Positions 9,101-17,290 are shown, numbered from the stretch's first letter. The stretch is DNA of 35,994 bases from an uncultured Bacteroides sp. (GCA_900766195.1 CAAFUN010000125.1:1-35994); one strand, 5' to 3'. A program made the numbers and translations. The notes: generated by a model from the letters alone, not told the origin.

Positions 9101-9272
9101 ATCCTCTCTCTTGAAAAAGCTGAGTATATCGACATTACGACTCTATGTTAGCGGATTCAACCTATTCTCAATAGACCACATTAAAATTCAGGATCCTGAA
9201 GGCACTAATGCTGGTGGAATGTACTATCCACAGCAAAGAATATATAATGTAGGCGTAAATATTAGTTTTTGA
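6177..9272 (+). CDS. SusC/RagA-type TonB-dependent outer-membrane glycan transporter
   Basis: This 1031-residue protein is the usual length for SusC. After a signal peptide within the first ~40 residues comes a carboxypeptidase-regulatory-like beta domain (about 45-125, ISGIVKNTQGEPIIGAN). Next are the TonB-box/plug junction DEVVVVGYGKQKKATVTGS, and a plug with IYIRGKGSLGDNSPLYVIDG. The remainder is a 22-strand-type barrel ending in the outer-membrane signature INVGVNISF-like C-terminus with terminal Phe. It imports oligosaccharides across the outer membrane using TonB energy, with the SusD protein as lid. The SusD gene starts 22 bp downstream. There is no STN domain, so signalling through an ECF sigma/anti-sigma pair is unlikely. 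Confidence 0.95.
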   Translation: MNLFSNQTSKSTKTALHITYVMGFCLLFLFAGRTSVSGNTLDSNQQVKMISGIVKNTQGEPIIGANIMEKGTSNGTITDLNGAFSLHVSQRAVLKVSYIGYTEQEVVVGNKNRLEITMTEDAKLIDEVVVVGYGKQKKATVTGSIAQVSGADLKQSPAANLSNSLVGRLPGVIANNRSGEPGNDYSEIYIRGKGSLGDNSPLYVIDGVANRGGIERLNPSDIESLTILKDASAAIYGAQAANGVILITTKRGSDSKPVITYEGNFGLSEHTRTPNLMNAYQYMVYDDEINAHFGRTQKYKDIKNGYLDGTIDPLQYANTNWMDVMFKAAPQTQHSLSVRGGNDRVKYYISGGYLYQEPGFKHTNLNFQTAQLRSNLDASITKDFTVTLELAMRQENRHNSNYDSGTFFWEGFHAYPFLPAYYPNGLPGPGLSWGNNLAILTSGKTGYDKIKDTFINSKMAFDLKMPWILDGMYLSGYAAFDSHIRSEKKLMDMWDAYRYNPATKDYDNIRSTTGDGNINLTQQFDDGRTTTLHMKLGYEKRFAEHSVNAFIAYEQSKTKGDWFSAYRRDFLSDAVDYMFAGSDNLKNNDGSGSISARQNFFGRLSYGYKDRYLAEFTLRRDGSQNFSSDSRWGWFPGLSVGWRISEEKFFKDNIPQVDELKLKASWGKLGNDRVDPFQYVSTYDMSDGAAFGRDPQRQKGFTIGRVANPDITWEKVDTKNIGFESILFKQTLSFDLQYFYSKRKDILTPKQASIPDYTGLTLPDQNIGEISNQGIEASVSYRSKFKELGYYIGGNFTYAHNKIHFFDEAANVPEWQRRTGHSIDSWLVYKTDGIYQTQQEIDDSPHLMNTKPGDIKYLDVDGDGSITSNDRVRIYESATPEIVYGINMGGTWKGFELNILWTGQARAKQMIRPGSYNRDVTYFNNRWISPTETPNARYPRAFDRDDTFNSKNSDFWLKDASFIRLKNIELAYNLPSSLLKKLSISTLRLYVSGFNLFSIDHIKIQDPEGTNAGGMYYPQQRIYNVGVNISF

Positions 9273-9294
9273 TATAATAATTAATGGGAATATT

Positions 9295-10938
9295 ATGAAT
9301 AACAAAAGAATAAAACTGGGAATCATGCTTTTGGCATGTTCTCTGACATCATGCTCTGATTTTCTGGATGTACAGCCATTGGGCTCTTTTAGCGAAGATG
9401 CTGTTTTCTCGGATGCGAAGTTTACTGAGGCTTACGTGAATCAACGATATGTTGAAATGCGAGACGGGTTCGGTAACATCGGTTTACGTTATATCTCGGA
9501 CGAGGCATATCATAACTTTAATTCAGGCAGTCCGTATCTTTACAATCGCGGAGAAGTAACACCCGATCAATATGGAAGTTATGGCACGTGGGGTACTTAC
9601 TTTGTGGCTATAAAGAACTGTAACATATTCTTTGAGAATATCGGCAAGTTGAAAGCCGATCAAAGTGTGATAAACCGTATGACAGGGGAAGTAACATTTC
9701 TGCGAGCTTTCTTTTATGCCGATTTAGTGGCACGTTATGGTGGGATACCCATTATCACTAAAGTGTTCGGCCTTAATGATGACATGATGCTGAAAAGAGA
9801 TTCATACGAAGACTGTATTGCTTTTATTGTGGGTGAGCTTGACAAGGCTGCTGCTCTATTGCCGGTGTCGTATGACGACACCAATTACGGGCGTGCAACA
9901 AAAGGTGCGGCATTAGCATTGAAAGCAAGGGTACTGCTTTATGCAGCCAGCCCTTATTGGAATACATCCGACGATAAGACTAAATGGAAAGCCGCCGCAG
10001 ATGCAGCAAAGGTTGTGATAGACTTGAAAAACGGAGGCAGTCCGGCTTACCAATTGGATCCCGATTATAAGGGGATGTTCCTAAATAATCAGAGTAAAGA
10101 GATCATCTTTATGAAGCAGTTTAATAAGGAACACGGACACTCTTTTGACTGGACAGACTCTCCAAACGGTTTCACTGGATGGTCAAGAACTTGTGTATTG
10201 CAGGACATGGTGGATGCTTACGAAATGGCAGACGGCTCAATGCCCACCGAAGATCAGTATACAAAAGGAACACCGTGGTTAAATCGGGAACCTCGTTTTT
10301 ATGCATCTGTAGTATGTGACGGACAACAGTTTCGCGGACGCGAAATTGAGTTTTTCATCTCTTCAACAGGAAACAGAGCTGAATGTGGAATGGATAGTGA
10401 ATACGGAATTGACGATTGGAATTCATCCAAAACACATTATACAATTCGTAAATTTATGAACGAAAGTCTGCGTAATGCATGGAATGACATTTGCAGCCAA
10501 CCCTGGATTTATATCAGACTGGGTGAGGTCTATCTGAACTATGCGGAAGCAATGTTCCATTTGGGAGATGAACAAACCGCACGCCAATATGTGAATTTAA
10601 TAAGAGAACGTGCAAGAGGAGGACAACAAAATATTCTTCCAGACATCACAAGCTCAGGAGACGAATTGCTAAAAAAGATACAGCATGAACGCAGAGTGGA
10701 ATTGGCTTTTGAAGACCATCGCTTCTTCGATGTGCGCAGATGGAATATAGCTATGGATACAGAAAATAAGCCTGCACGTAAAGTAACAATTGTACGTGAT
10801 GATAAGACCAAAGTAAAAACATATAAGATTGAAGTGTTGCAGGAACGCAAATTCTTGTCTCAGCATTATTTATTACCGATACCCAGAAGTGAAATTCAAA
10901 GAAACTCACTCTTAGAACAAAACCCCGGCTATAAATAA
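9295..10938 (+). CDS. SusD/RagB-type glycan-binding lipoprotein
   Basis: This 547-residue surface lipoprotein has a short signal ending in the lipobox SLTSC (acylated Cys20), followed by SDFLDVQPLGS, a typical SusD start. The TPR-rich fold shows in FLRAFFYADLVARYGG and ALKARVLLYAASPYWN. C-terminal SusD blocks include YLNYAEAMFHLGD, VNLIRERARGG and the ERRVELAFEDHRFFDVRRW region. It caps the SusC barrel and binds the glycan. Sugar specificity cannot be read from the sequence. It is co-transcribed with SusC; a long hairpin follows its stop. Confidence 0.95.
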   Translation: MNNKRIKLGIMLLACSLTSCSDFLDVQPLGSFSEDAVFSDAKFTEAYVNQRYVEMRDGFGNIGLRYISDEAYHNFNSGSPYLYNRGEVTPDQYGSYGTWGTYFVAIKNCNIFFENIGKLKADQSVINRMTGEVTFLRAFFYADLVARYGGIPIITKVFGLNDDMMLKRDSYEDCIAFIVGELDKAAALLPVSYDDTNYGRATKGAALALKARVLLYAASPYWNTSDDKTKWKAAADAAKVVIDLKNGGSPAYQLDPDYKGMFLNNQSKEIIFMKQFNKEHGHSFDWTDSPNGFTGWSRTCVLQDMVDAYEMADGSMPTEDQYTKGTPWLNREPRFYASVVCDGQQFRGREIEFFISSTGNRAECGMDSEYGIDDWNSSKTHYTIRKFMNESLRNAWNDICSQPWIYIRLGEVYLNYAEAMFHLGDEQTARQYVNLIRERARGGQQNILPDITSSGDELLKKIQHERRVELAFEDHRFFDVRRWNIAMDTENKPARKVTIVRDDKTKVKTYKIEVLQERKFLSQHYLLPIPRSEIQRNSLLEQNPGYK

Positions 10939-10945
10939 TCTTGTT

Positions 10946-11059
10946 AAAAAGAGAGCTGTATCCAAAGGCATCTCGAAGTTATACAAAGTTACGTGGAATA
11001 GCAATTATCAACCGTAATTTACTATTGTATAACAAGATGTCCGGATATAGCTCTTTTTT
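10946..11059 (+). terminator. Long imperfect hairpin between SusD and the glycosidase genes
   Basis: The outer arm 10946-10963 pairs with 11043-11059, ending in a T-run. Inner arms also pair, for example GTTATACAA near 10978 with TTGTATAAC near 11024. The whole 114 bases can fold as one extended stem. It probably terminates or attenuates SusCD transcription before the enzyme genes, which have their own promoter just behind it. Confidence 0.6.
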
Positions 11060-11092
11060 CTAATGAATTTAGCAAATGGGATATTTATTCTT

Positions 11093-11100
11093 TATCTTTG
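11093..11100 (+). promoter_or_regulatory. -7 promoter box for the glycosidase operon
   Basis: TATCTTTG matches TAnnTTTG. A TTTA at 11068-11071 lies 21 bp upstream as a possible -33 element, and the ATG follows 46 bp after the box. Confidence 0.65.
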
Positions 11101-11146
11101 ATGCATCATTACTCATGCATCATAATCATTTATTAAACAATGTATT

Positions 11147-13168
11147 ATGTTAGAACAAAAAATAAAATACACTATAATTTCTTTTTTATTTCTTTTATCG
11201 ACCGGAAGCATCAGTGCCGATAATGCAAACCGTTGGAGTATAGATGCCGACGGAGCTATTTCATGGACTATCGACAAGCGCATTCCTCACTCGGATCACA
11301 TAGAAATGAGCGGATTAAAAATATCAGCCATATTGCGATACGGGGTTGATGCGGACGGTTCATTTTTTCTGGACAGAAGTCTTGTGTGGCCTTCTTTGCG
11401 CACCCTCCCGAATAATACTCATGCCAGCCTGACACGTCACTTTAGGTGGAACGTGATGGACATGATAACCGTCAACGGTTCTTCGCTAACAAACGAAAAG
11501 GTCATAAAAATATCACTGTGCGGCATGATGACAACGCAAAGCAGATTTGACTTGCAGGGAAAAGGGAAACTCGAACTGACGCGAACATTGTTCCCATCGG
11601 TATCACTCCCTGTTTTCTGTGAGAAATATACACTTAGAAATATTGGGACTTTTAATATTTCAATAGAGATACCCTCAGCACGTTCTGTCACCAATACAGC
11701 ACCGGAAGATGGATTAGAAGGCAGCTACAAACTGGTTTCCACAATAAGTGGAGAAGCAGCCACAGTACTAAAACCTGGAGACGAGCTAACTTTCAATGCA
11801 ACATTTGCCGGATATAATGCTAAAGAGAATGAGCTAAAGATCAATATGGACAGTGAATTAAAGGCACGGCAGAATTTAATAAGCGGATTCCTGAACAATC
11901 TGATTCTGGAAACTCCCGATACGGTGATTAATACAATGTTTGCTTTTGCCAAAATACGGGGAGCAGAAAGCATCTATGACACTAAAGGAGGATTGCTTCA
12001 TGGTCCCGGTGGAGAAGCATACTACGCTGCAATATGGGCAAATGACCAGGCGGAATACATCAATCCTTTTTTCCCATACATGGGATATGCCATTGGCAAC
12101 AAATCTGCTCTTAATGCTTACAGACTTTTTGCCCGTTATACAAACCCTGAATACACTAAACTTCCGAGTTCCATCATTGCAGAAGGTACTGACACATGGG
12201 GTGGCGCAGGTGACCGTGGTGATGCTGCCATGATAGCTTATGGCGCCTCTCGCTACGCATTGGCCAGAGGAGATAAAGCCGAAGCGGAAGAATTGTGGGG
12301 ATTGATAGAGTGGTGTCTGGAATATTGCAGAAGAAAACTAAACAAGGAAGGTGTCGTTACGTCTGATGCGGACGAACTGGAAAATCGTTTCCCTGCAGGT
12401 AAGGCCAATTTATGCACTTCCTCGCTCTATTATGATGCACTCAATTCTGCCGTCCTTTTAGGTCGTGAGTTGGGAAAACCGGCATCGCAATTAGCTAAAT
12501 ACCAAAAAGAAGCAGCTACCCTCCGTCTCAATATTGACAAATACTTCGGTGCAGAAGTAGAAGGCTTCAACACTTATCAGTATTATGAGGGAAATAAAGT
12601 ATTGCGTTCATGGATATGCATTCCGCTCACTGTAGGCATTTATGAAAGAAAAGACGCTACAGTTAAAGCTCTATTATCTCCGCGCCTATGGACTAAAGAC
12701 GGGTTACTCACTCAGGCAGGAAGCGAAACGTTTTGGGATCGATCCACATTATACGCCTTGAGAGGCTTATTTGCATGTGGAGAAACGGAAAAAGCTACAG
12801 ATTATTTGAAGTACTATTCAACGCAACGCCTGCTTGGTGAGCATGTGCCCTATGCCATTGAAGCCTGGCCCGAAGGAAACCAACGCCATCTATCAGCAGA
12901 AAGTGGTTTATATTGCAGAATTATCACCGAAGGAATGTTTGGCATTCGCCCCACAGGTTTACGATCTTTCACGATGCAACCGCGTCTGCCTAAAGAATGG
13001 AATAATATGAAACTCCGTAAAATTCAGGCTTTCGGCAGTACATTCGATATCAAGGTACAGCGAAATAATGATAAACTTGAAGTAGAAGTGAGTTCTTTAA
13101 ATAAAACAATATTAAAACGTAAGATAAAGGAAGGAAAACAAATATCCGTAACTTTATCCAAACAATAA
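11147..13168 (+). CDS. Secreted six-hairpin-type glycoside hydrolase
   Basis: This 673-residue protein has a signal peptide (hydrophobic core FLFLLSTGSISA, probable cleavage after SISA). An N-terminal beta-sandwich spans about residues 25-245. An alpha-helical domain of the (alpha/alpha)6 type follows (about 250-600), with recognisable helices such as GDAAMIAYGASRYALARGD and TSSLYYDALNSAVLLGREL. It ends with a small beta domain after GIRPTGLRSFTMQPRLP, a block common near the C-terminus of clan-L/GH65-like and related six-hairpin enzymes. Acidic candidates are in WANDQAEY and SDADELENRF, but I cannot assign the catalytic pair or CAZy family. It is probably a periplasmic exo-acting glycosidase. 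Its stop is 26 bp from the GH97 gene, implying one operon. Confidence 0.8.
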   Translation: MLEQKIKYTIISFLFLLSTGSISADNANRWSIDADGAISWTIDKRIPHSDHIEMSGLKISAILRYGVDADGSFFLDRSLVWPSLRTLPNNTHASLTRHFRWNVMDMITVNGSSLTNEKVIKISLCGMMTTQSRFDLQGKGKLELTRTLFPSVSLPVFCEKYTLRNIGTFNISIEIPSARSVTNTAPEDGLEGSYKLVSTISGEAATVLKPGDELTFNATFAGYNAKENELKINMDSELKARQNLISGFLNNLILETPDTVINTMFAFAKIRGAESIYDTKGGLLHGPGGEAYYAAIWANDQAEYINPFFPYMGYAIGNKSALNAYRLFARYTNPEYTKLPSSIIAEGTDTWGGAGDRGDAAMIAYGASRYALARGDKAEAEELWGLIEWCLEYCRRKLNKEGVVTSDADELENRFPAGKANLCTSSLYYDALNSAVLLGRELGKPASQLAKYQKEAATLRLNIDKYFGAEVEGFNTYQYYEGNKVLRSWICIPLTVGIYERKDATVKALLSPRLWTKDGLLTQAGSETFWDRSTLYALRGLFACGETEKATDYLKYYSTQRLLGEHVPYAIEAWPEGNQRHLSAESGLYCRIITEGMFGIRPTGLRSFTMQPRLPKEWNNMKLRKIQAFGSTFDIKVQRNNDKLEVEVSSLNKTILKRKIKEGKQISVTLSKQ

Positions 13169-13194
13169 AATTTTAGGTAAACATTAAAAACACT

Positions 13195-15198
13195 ATGAAC
13201 AAAAAAACATTACTCTCTCTCTTATTTGCATCGGCAACAGCTTGTGGCATGCAGGCGCAGAAAGTCTTTCAGCTAAAGTCGCCCGACGGAAAGATTGTGA
13301 CGGAAGTATCTGTAGGAAAGACAATCACTTACTCCGTTACTCACGAATCGGATGTCGTGCTGGCTCCATCATCCATTTCTATGACACTCACCAGCGGAGA
13401 GGCGTATGGAGTGAATTCCAAGCTAGCAGACAGTAAAATGACCACTGTTGGTAACACCATCCGCACTGCTATCTACAAGAAAAAGGAAGTGCGTGATCAT
13501 TACAATGAATTAACGCTGAAGTTCCGTAATTCATTCAATCTGATTTTCCGTGCTTATGATGATGGCATTGCTTATCGGTTTGTATCCAACTCAAACAAAC
13601 CTTTCGAGGTGAAAGCTGAACAAGCGGAATTCAACTTTCCTAATGACCGGAAAGCCTATGTACCTTATGTCAATCGAGATGGTGTAACATTGGAACAACA
13701 GTTCAACAACTCTTTTGAAAATACTTATCAACACATCAACCTCTCTGCATGGAATAGCAAACGGTTGGCTTTCCTGCCACTCGTAGTGGAAGGTGATCAT
13801 GAAAAGAAAGTAGCCATTACGGAAGCCGATCTCCTCGATTATCCCGGCATGTATCTATACAATGACAACGGTTCTTCAGCATTGAAAGGTGTTTTTGCCA
13901 ACTATCCGGCCAGTATAGAACAAGGAGGACACAATCGCTTGCAAGGCATCGTAAAGTCACGCGAAGGTTATATCGCCCGTTTCGATAAAGGATGTACATT
14001 CCCATGGCGTACGTTGGTCATTTCAACGAATGATTATGAATTGGCCAATAATGATATGGTATACCGATTGGCTTCGCCCACCGATAAAGCTCAGGACTAT
14101 AGTTGGGTGAAACCCGGTAAAGTGGCTTGGGACTGGTGGAACGACTGGAACCTCTATAACGTGCCTTTCAAGACAGGTGTGAACAACGATACTTATAAAT
14201 ACTACATCGACTTTGCTTCCACCCATGGCATTGAGTATGTCATTTTGGATGAAGGATGGGCGGTAAACAAGAAAGCCGACTTGTTTCAGGTAGTTCCCGA
14301 AATCAACTTGGAAGAGTTGGCAGCCTATGCTGCTAAGAAAAACGTAGGACTAATTCTATGGGCAGGCTATTGGGCTTTCAACCGTGACATGGAAAAGGTA
14401 TGCAAGCATTATTCCGAGATGGGCATTAAGGGATTCAAGGTAGACTTTATGGACAGGGATGATCAGCCGATGGTTGACTTCCACCACCGTGCTGCTGCAA
14501 TGACTGCCAAATACAAAATGATGATAGATTTCCACGGAACATATAAACCCACAGGACTGAACCGTACTTTCCCCAATGTAATAAACTTTGAAGGAGTTCA
14601 TGGCTTGGAGCAAATGAAGTGGGCTGCACCCGAAGTGGATCAGGTGACTTATGACGTCACTTTCCCCTATATCCGTATGCTTGCCGGGCCGGTGGATTAT
14701 ACCCAGGGAGCCATGCGTAATGCAACTAAAGCAAACTATCGTCCCGTAAATTCCGAACCGATGAGTCAGGGAACACGTTGTCATCAACTGGCAGAATATG
14801 TTATCTTCGATTCTCCGTTGAACATGATGTGCGACAATCCGTCCAATTACATGAGGGAAAAGGAATGTACCCGATTCATAGCCGACATACCCACCGTATG
14901 GGACCGGAGCATTGCCCTGAATGGAGAGATAGCTCAATACCTGACTATCGCCCGGCAAAAGAATGATGTATGGTATGTAGGAGGACTAACCAATTGGAAC
15001 GAACGTACCATTAACCTTGATCTGTCTTTCTTGGGTAAAGGCAATTACAAAGCAGAAGTGTTCAGAGATGGCATTAATGCCGACAAAGCCGCCCGTGATT
15101 ATGTGAAAGAAACCATAACTATTCCTGCAGACGGAAAACTCTCAATCAAAATGGCTCCCGGAGGAGGATTTGCAATGAAAATCTATCCTATTCAATAG
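13195..15198 (+). CDS. GH97 glycoside hydrolase, retaining (alpha-galactosidase-like) subtype
   Basis: This 667-residue protein has a signal peptide (likely cut after MQA), the GH97 N-terminal beta-sandwich, a TIM barrel (about 290-560; WDWWNDWN, YVILDEGW, LILWAGYWAF) and a C-terminal beta domain. GH97 contains inverting SusB-type alpha-glucosidases and retaining alpha-galactosidases. Here the barrel carries KVDFMDRDD with Asp417 and FEGVHGLE with Glu472. The 55-residue spacing equals that of the nucleophile and acid/base I recall for the retaining Bacteroides enzyme (D415/E470), so a retaining mechanism is likely. It would release terminal alpha-linked sugar, probably galactose, in the periplasm. 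It is the last gene of the locus. Confidence 0.92.
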   Translation: MNKKTLLSLLFASATACGMQAQKVFQLKSPDGKIVTEVSVGKTITYSVTHESDVVLAPSSISMTLTSGEAYGVNSKLADSKMTTVGNTIRTAIYKKKEVRDHYNELTLKFRNSFNLIFRAYDDGIAYRFVSNSNKPFEVKAEQAEFNFPNDRKAYVPYVNRDGVTLEQQFNNSFENTYQHINLSAWNSKRLAFLPLVVEGDHEKKVAITEADLLDYPGMYLYNDNGSSALKGVFANYPASIEQGGHNRLQGIVKSREGYIARFDKGCTFPWRTLVISTNDYELANNDMVYRLASPTDKAQDYSWVKPGKVAWDWWNDWNLYNVPFKTGVNNDTYKYYIDFASTHGIEYVILDEGWAVNKKADLFQVVPEINLEELAAYAAKKNVGLILWAGYWAFNRDMEKVCKHYSEMGIKGFKVDFMDRDDQPMVDFHHRAAAMTAKYKMMIDFHGTYKPTGLNRTFPNVINFEGVHGLEQMKWAAPEVDQVTYDVTFPYIRMLAGPVDYTQGAMRNATKANYRPVNSEPMSQGTRCHQLAEYVIFDSPLNMMCDNPSNYMREKECTRFIADIPTVWDRSIALNGEIAQYLTIARQKNDVWYVGGLTNWNERTINLDLSFLGKGNYKAEVFRDGINADKAARDYVKETITIPADGKLSIKMAPGGGFAMKIYPIQ

Positions 15199-15209
15199 AC
15201 TTCATTTTT

Positions 15210-15233
15210 AGCCCCACTTCCTGAAGTGGGGCT
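15210..15233 (+). terminator. Rho-independent terminator of the PUL
   Basis: An 11-bp GC-rich stem (AGCCCCACTTC with its complement) and a 2-base loop begin 12 bp after the GH97 stop, followed by ATTTCATTT. Confidence 0.85.
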
Positions 15234-15341
15234 ATTTCATTTATTATCAATAAAATCAGATACGCTTTTTTATCACAGAATTGATAATCTGCGTTTGTCA
15301 CTACGCACTAAAAGACATGTTTTATACCAATGTCTCACAGG

Positions 15342-15402
15342 TTTTCCATTATTTTCGTATCTTGCAAGCAGAAAACTAAATTTACTAGCGTATTCATTAA
15401 AA
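15342..15402 (+). repeat. Duplicated promoter/leader, copy A
   Basis: This 61-bp block matches 16825-16885 at 59 of 61 positions. It includes a GTATCTTGC segment that may act as the -7 region. Weaker similarity extends upstream to about 15309 and downstream through the first ~45 codons of the following gene. Confidence 0.85.
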
Positions 15403-15414
15403 AAGACCTTTTTC

Positions 15415-16413
15415 GTGAAAAAACTTATTCTATTATTCACGGTGCTGATGGCAGTAGCTTACATCTCAAGAAGCGCTGCTAAATTAACAATAGCACCGAA
15501 AACAGTAAGATGTACTGGTATGGTTCCGCAGAATTGTATGCAAGTTAAAATGGACAATAAACCTGTATTAAGCCCTAAGAAAGAAAAAGATATTCTGGAT
15601 ACTATTTTAAATCTCAGTGATATTAAATCATTAGCATTTGGAATAGCACGACAAACCAATGGAAATATATGCATATCTGCTATTATATCTCCCGATGATT
15701 CAGATTCATTATATTGTATTAAAGTTGGATTAAATGGATTTGAAAGATTTGAAACCGTTTATACTTTTTATATAAACAAAAAGACGAATAACATCACTGT
15801 TCTTAATCCTATTACAGGAGGTATATTGCCCCTTAGTTTATGGAAAAAGAAAAATCAGCAATTTACAGATGGAGATAATTTTGCATTTAATTCGGACAGT
15901 GATAAACCCTTTTCTTTCCAATTAGTACCGCTCCCTTTTAATTGGAATAAATGGAATAATTGGTATAATCAGGAATATACTAATTTACCAAAAGAGAGTG
16001 TATTCAATTATTATAAAGTATCTGATAATGAGAAATTAGACCGAATATTAACATTAAATCCGTTGCGTGATGGATTTGTTCCCTACTTATATTTTGTTTT
16101 AGACCAAAGAGATAATTACCAGGCTTTATTATTATTTTCAGGATTTCATAACCGAGATTATAATAAGATACGAGATAAGTTTTATGATGTAATAACCATC
16201 AAGAACAATTCTATTATTTCGTATTTACAAGTAGGCTTTTTGGCTGATAATAATGAAGATGGAATGTCTTTTAATATAGACAAAGATCTGAAAATAAAGG
16301 TCTATAATGAACGAATGGCTTTTGAAAGTTATGGTGCAGTACCAATTGATACTTTCAATATTTCGACCTATCAAATTCAAGAGAATGGAATGATCGTTAA
16401 AACTATTGATTAA
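15415..16413 (+). CDS. Chimeric secreted protein: DUF4377 N-terminus fused to an unknown domain
   Basis: Starting at GTG 15415 gives 332 residues. The first ~45 (KKLILLFTVLMAVA...TIAPKTVRCTG...CMQVK) are a diverged copy of the DUF4377 lipoprotein at 16903. The next ~290 residues bear no resemblance to it and match nothing I know: they are rich in Asn, Asp, Phe and Tyr, with beta-type segments such as FSFQLVPLPFNWNKW. Compared with the intact copy, the ATG has become GTG and the lipobox Cys is replaced (VAYISR against VSCTSK). The product may therefore be periplasmic rather than lipidated, or barely made. The longer frame from 15226 is rejected because it starts inside the PUL terminator. The gene looks like a recombination product, possibly decaying. 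Confidence 0.6.
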   Translation: MKKLILLFTVLMAVAYISRSAAKLTIAPKTVRCTGMVPQNCMQVKMDNKPVLSPKKEKDILDTILNLSDIKSLAFGIARQTNGNICISAIISPDDSDSLYCIKVGLNGFERFETVYTFYINKKTNNITVLNPITGGILPLSLWKKKNQQFTDGDNFAFNSDSDKPFSFQLVPLPFNWNKWNNWYNQEYTNLPKESVFNYYKVSDNEKLDRILTLNPLRDGFVPYLYFVLDQRDNYQALLLFSGFHNRDYNKIRDKFYDVITIKNNSIISYLQVGFLADNNEDGMSFNIDKDLKIKVYNERMAFESYGAVPIDTFNISTYQIQENGMIVKTID

Positions 16414-16502
16414 AACATCTTCTTTAATAAATCAAGAAGTAAAAAGAAAATAAAATACAGCTTAGTTGAAAAATATAGCTATTAACTAGAACACTATAAT
16501 GA

Positions 16503-16727
16503 ATGATATATTTTACCGAAGAAGACAAGATTGCAATTTACCATCGGTTTGCATTATTTGAGAAAAAGCTTAGAGATAAACATATGGTTATTGAAGCACC
16601 TCCTGCAGGATGGGGTGCATCTACAACGGTCCTTATACGTACAAATTTAAGAGAATCCTACAATGATGCTCTTAAATCGGCAACAAGAGAAGCCAAAGAA
16701 GCCATAGAAGACCTTGCTGAACATTAA
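16503..16727 (+). CDS. Small hypothetical protein (74 aa)
   Basis: The ATG at 16503 starts a 74-residue acidic/basic soluble protein (FTEEDKIAIYHRFALFEKKL ... EAKEAIEDLAEH). It has a central low-structure APPAGWGAS turn and a helical C-terminus. There is no signal peptide or known domain. It sits between the two DUF4377-related genes, 90 bp after the chimera, and could share its transcript. Its composition looks like real protein, but without homologues I hold it at moderate confidence. Confidence 0.5.
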   Translation: MIYFTEEDKIAIYHRFALFEKKLRDKHMVIEAPPAGWGASTTVLIRTNLRESYNDALKSATREAKEAIEDLAEH

Positions 16728-16824
16728 TAATGTTCTAATATGGATATATATTATATTTCATTTCTAATTAATCCGCGCCACCACTGCGGATTAAAAGACA
16801 TATTTTCTCCTAATACATCACAGA

Positions 16825-16885
16825 TTTTCCATTATTTTCGTATCTTGCGATCAGAAAACTAAATTTACTAGCGTATTCATTAAAA
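16825..16885 (+). repeat. Duplicated promoter/leader, copy B
   Basis: This partner of 15342-15402 differs at two positions inside the block. It directly precedes the intact DUF4377 gene, so this is probably the parental copy. Confidence 0.85.
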
Positions 16886-16902
16886 TTTAAAAGAACATTT
16901 TT

Positions 16903-17211
16903 ATGAAAAAACTCATTCTATTATTAATGGTAGTGGTAGCAGTATCTTGCACCTCAAAAGACACGGTCAAATTCACCATAGCACCAACAACCGTAAGATG
17001 TACAGGTTCGGCTCCGCAGGACTGTATGCAAGTGAAAAAAGGAAATAGCGATCAATGGGAATATTTTTACGATACGATAGAAGGATTCAACTACGAAAAA
17101 GGCTATGAGTATGTATTGGAAGTTAAGGAAGAAAAAGTAGAAAATCCACCTGCTGATGCATCTTCCATACGCTATATTCTCGTGAAGGAAATATCTAAAG
17201 TAAAGAAATAA
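16903..17211 (+). CDS. DUF4377 domain lipoprotein
   Basis: This 102-residue protein has a lipoprotein signal ending VAVSC (Cys16), then a DUF4377 domain: APTTVRCTGSAPQDCMQVK, WEYFYDTIEGFNYEKGYEYVL and the C-terminal NPPADASSIRYILVK block. The two Cys residues of the domain are conserved. DUF4377 is found alone or beside META/HslJ-like domains in Bacteroidetes cell-envelope proteins. Its function is unknown; an envelope stress or binding role is a guess. The gene is monocistronic, with a long hairpin after it. The ATG is clear, and the sequence ending AACATTTTT precedes it. Confidence 0.85.
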   Translation: MKKLILLLMVVVAVSCTSKDTVKFTIAPTTVRCTGSAPQDCMQVKKGNSDQWEYFYDTIEGFNYEKGYEYVLEVKEEKVENPPADASSIRYILVKEISKVKK

Positions 17212-17224
17212 CTCTTTTATCCAA

Positions 17225-17290
17225 GATACATTAATACAATAATCGGGATCGGTCGTTAGCGACTTATCCCGATTATTGTATTAATGTATC
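17225..17290 (+). terminator. Perfect 25-bp stem hairpin after the DUF4377 gene
   Basis: Arms 17225-17249 and 17266-17290 are exact complements. The 16-base loop contains its own GTCG-TTAG-CGAC mini-stem. It begins 13 bp after the stop codon and should be a strong 3' end, although no T-run follows. Confidence 0.75.

Noticed and set aside
14356..14958. 200-codon minus-strand frame inside the GH97 gene
   Set aside because: It is the antisense shadow of a well-supported enzyme core, and the translation has no recognisable domain.
15226..15414. 63 extra N-terminal codons for the chimeric DUF4377 gene
   Set aside because: The frame begins inside the PUL terminator and covers the duplicated promoter/leader; the signal peptide starts at GTG 15415.
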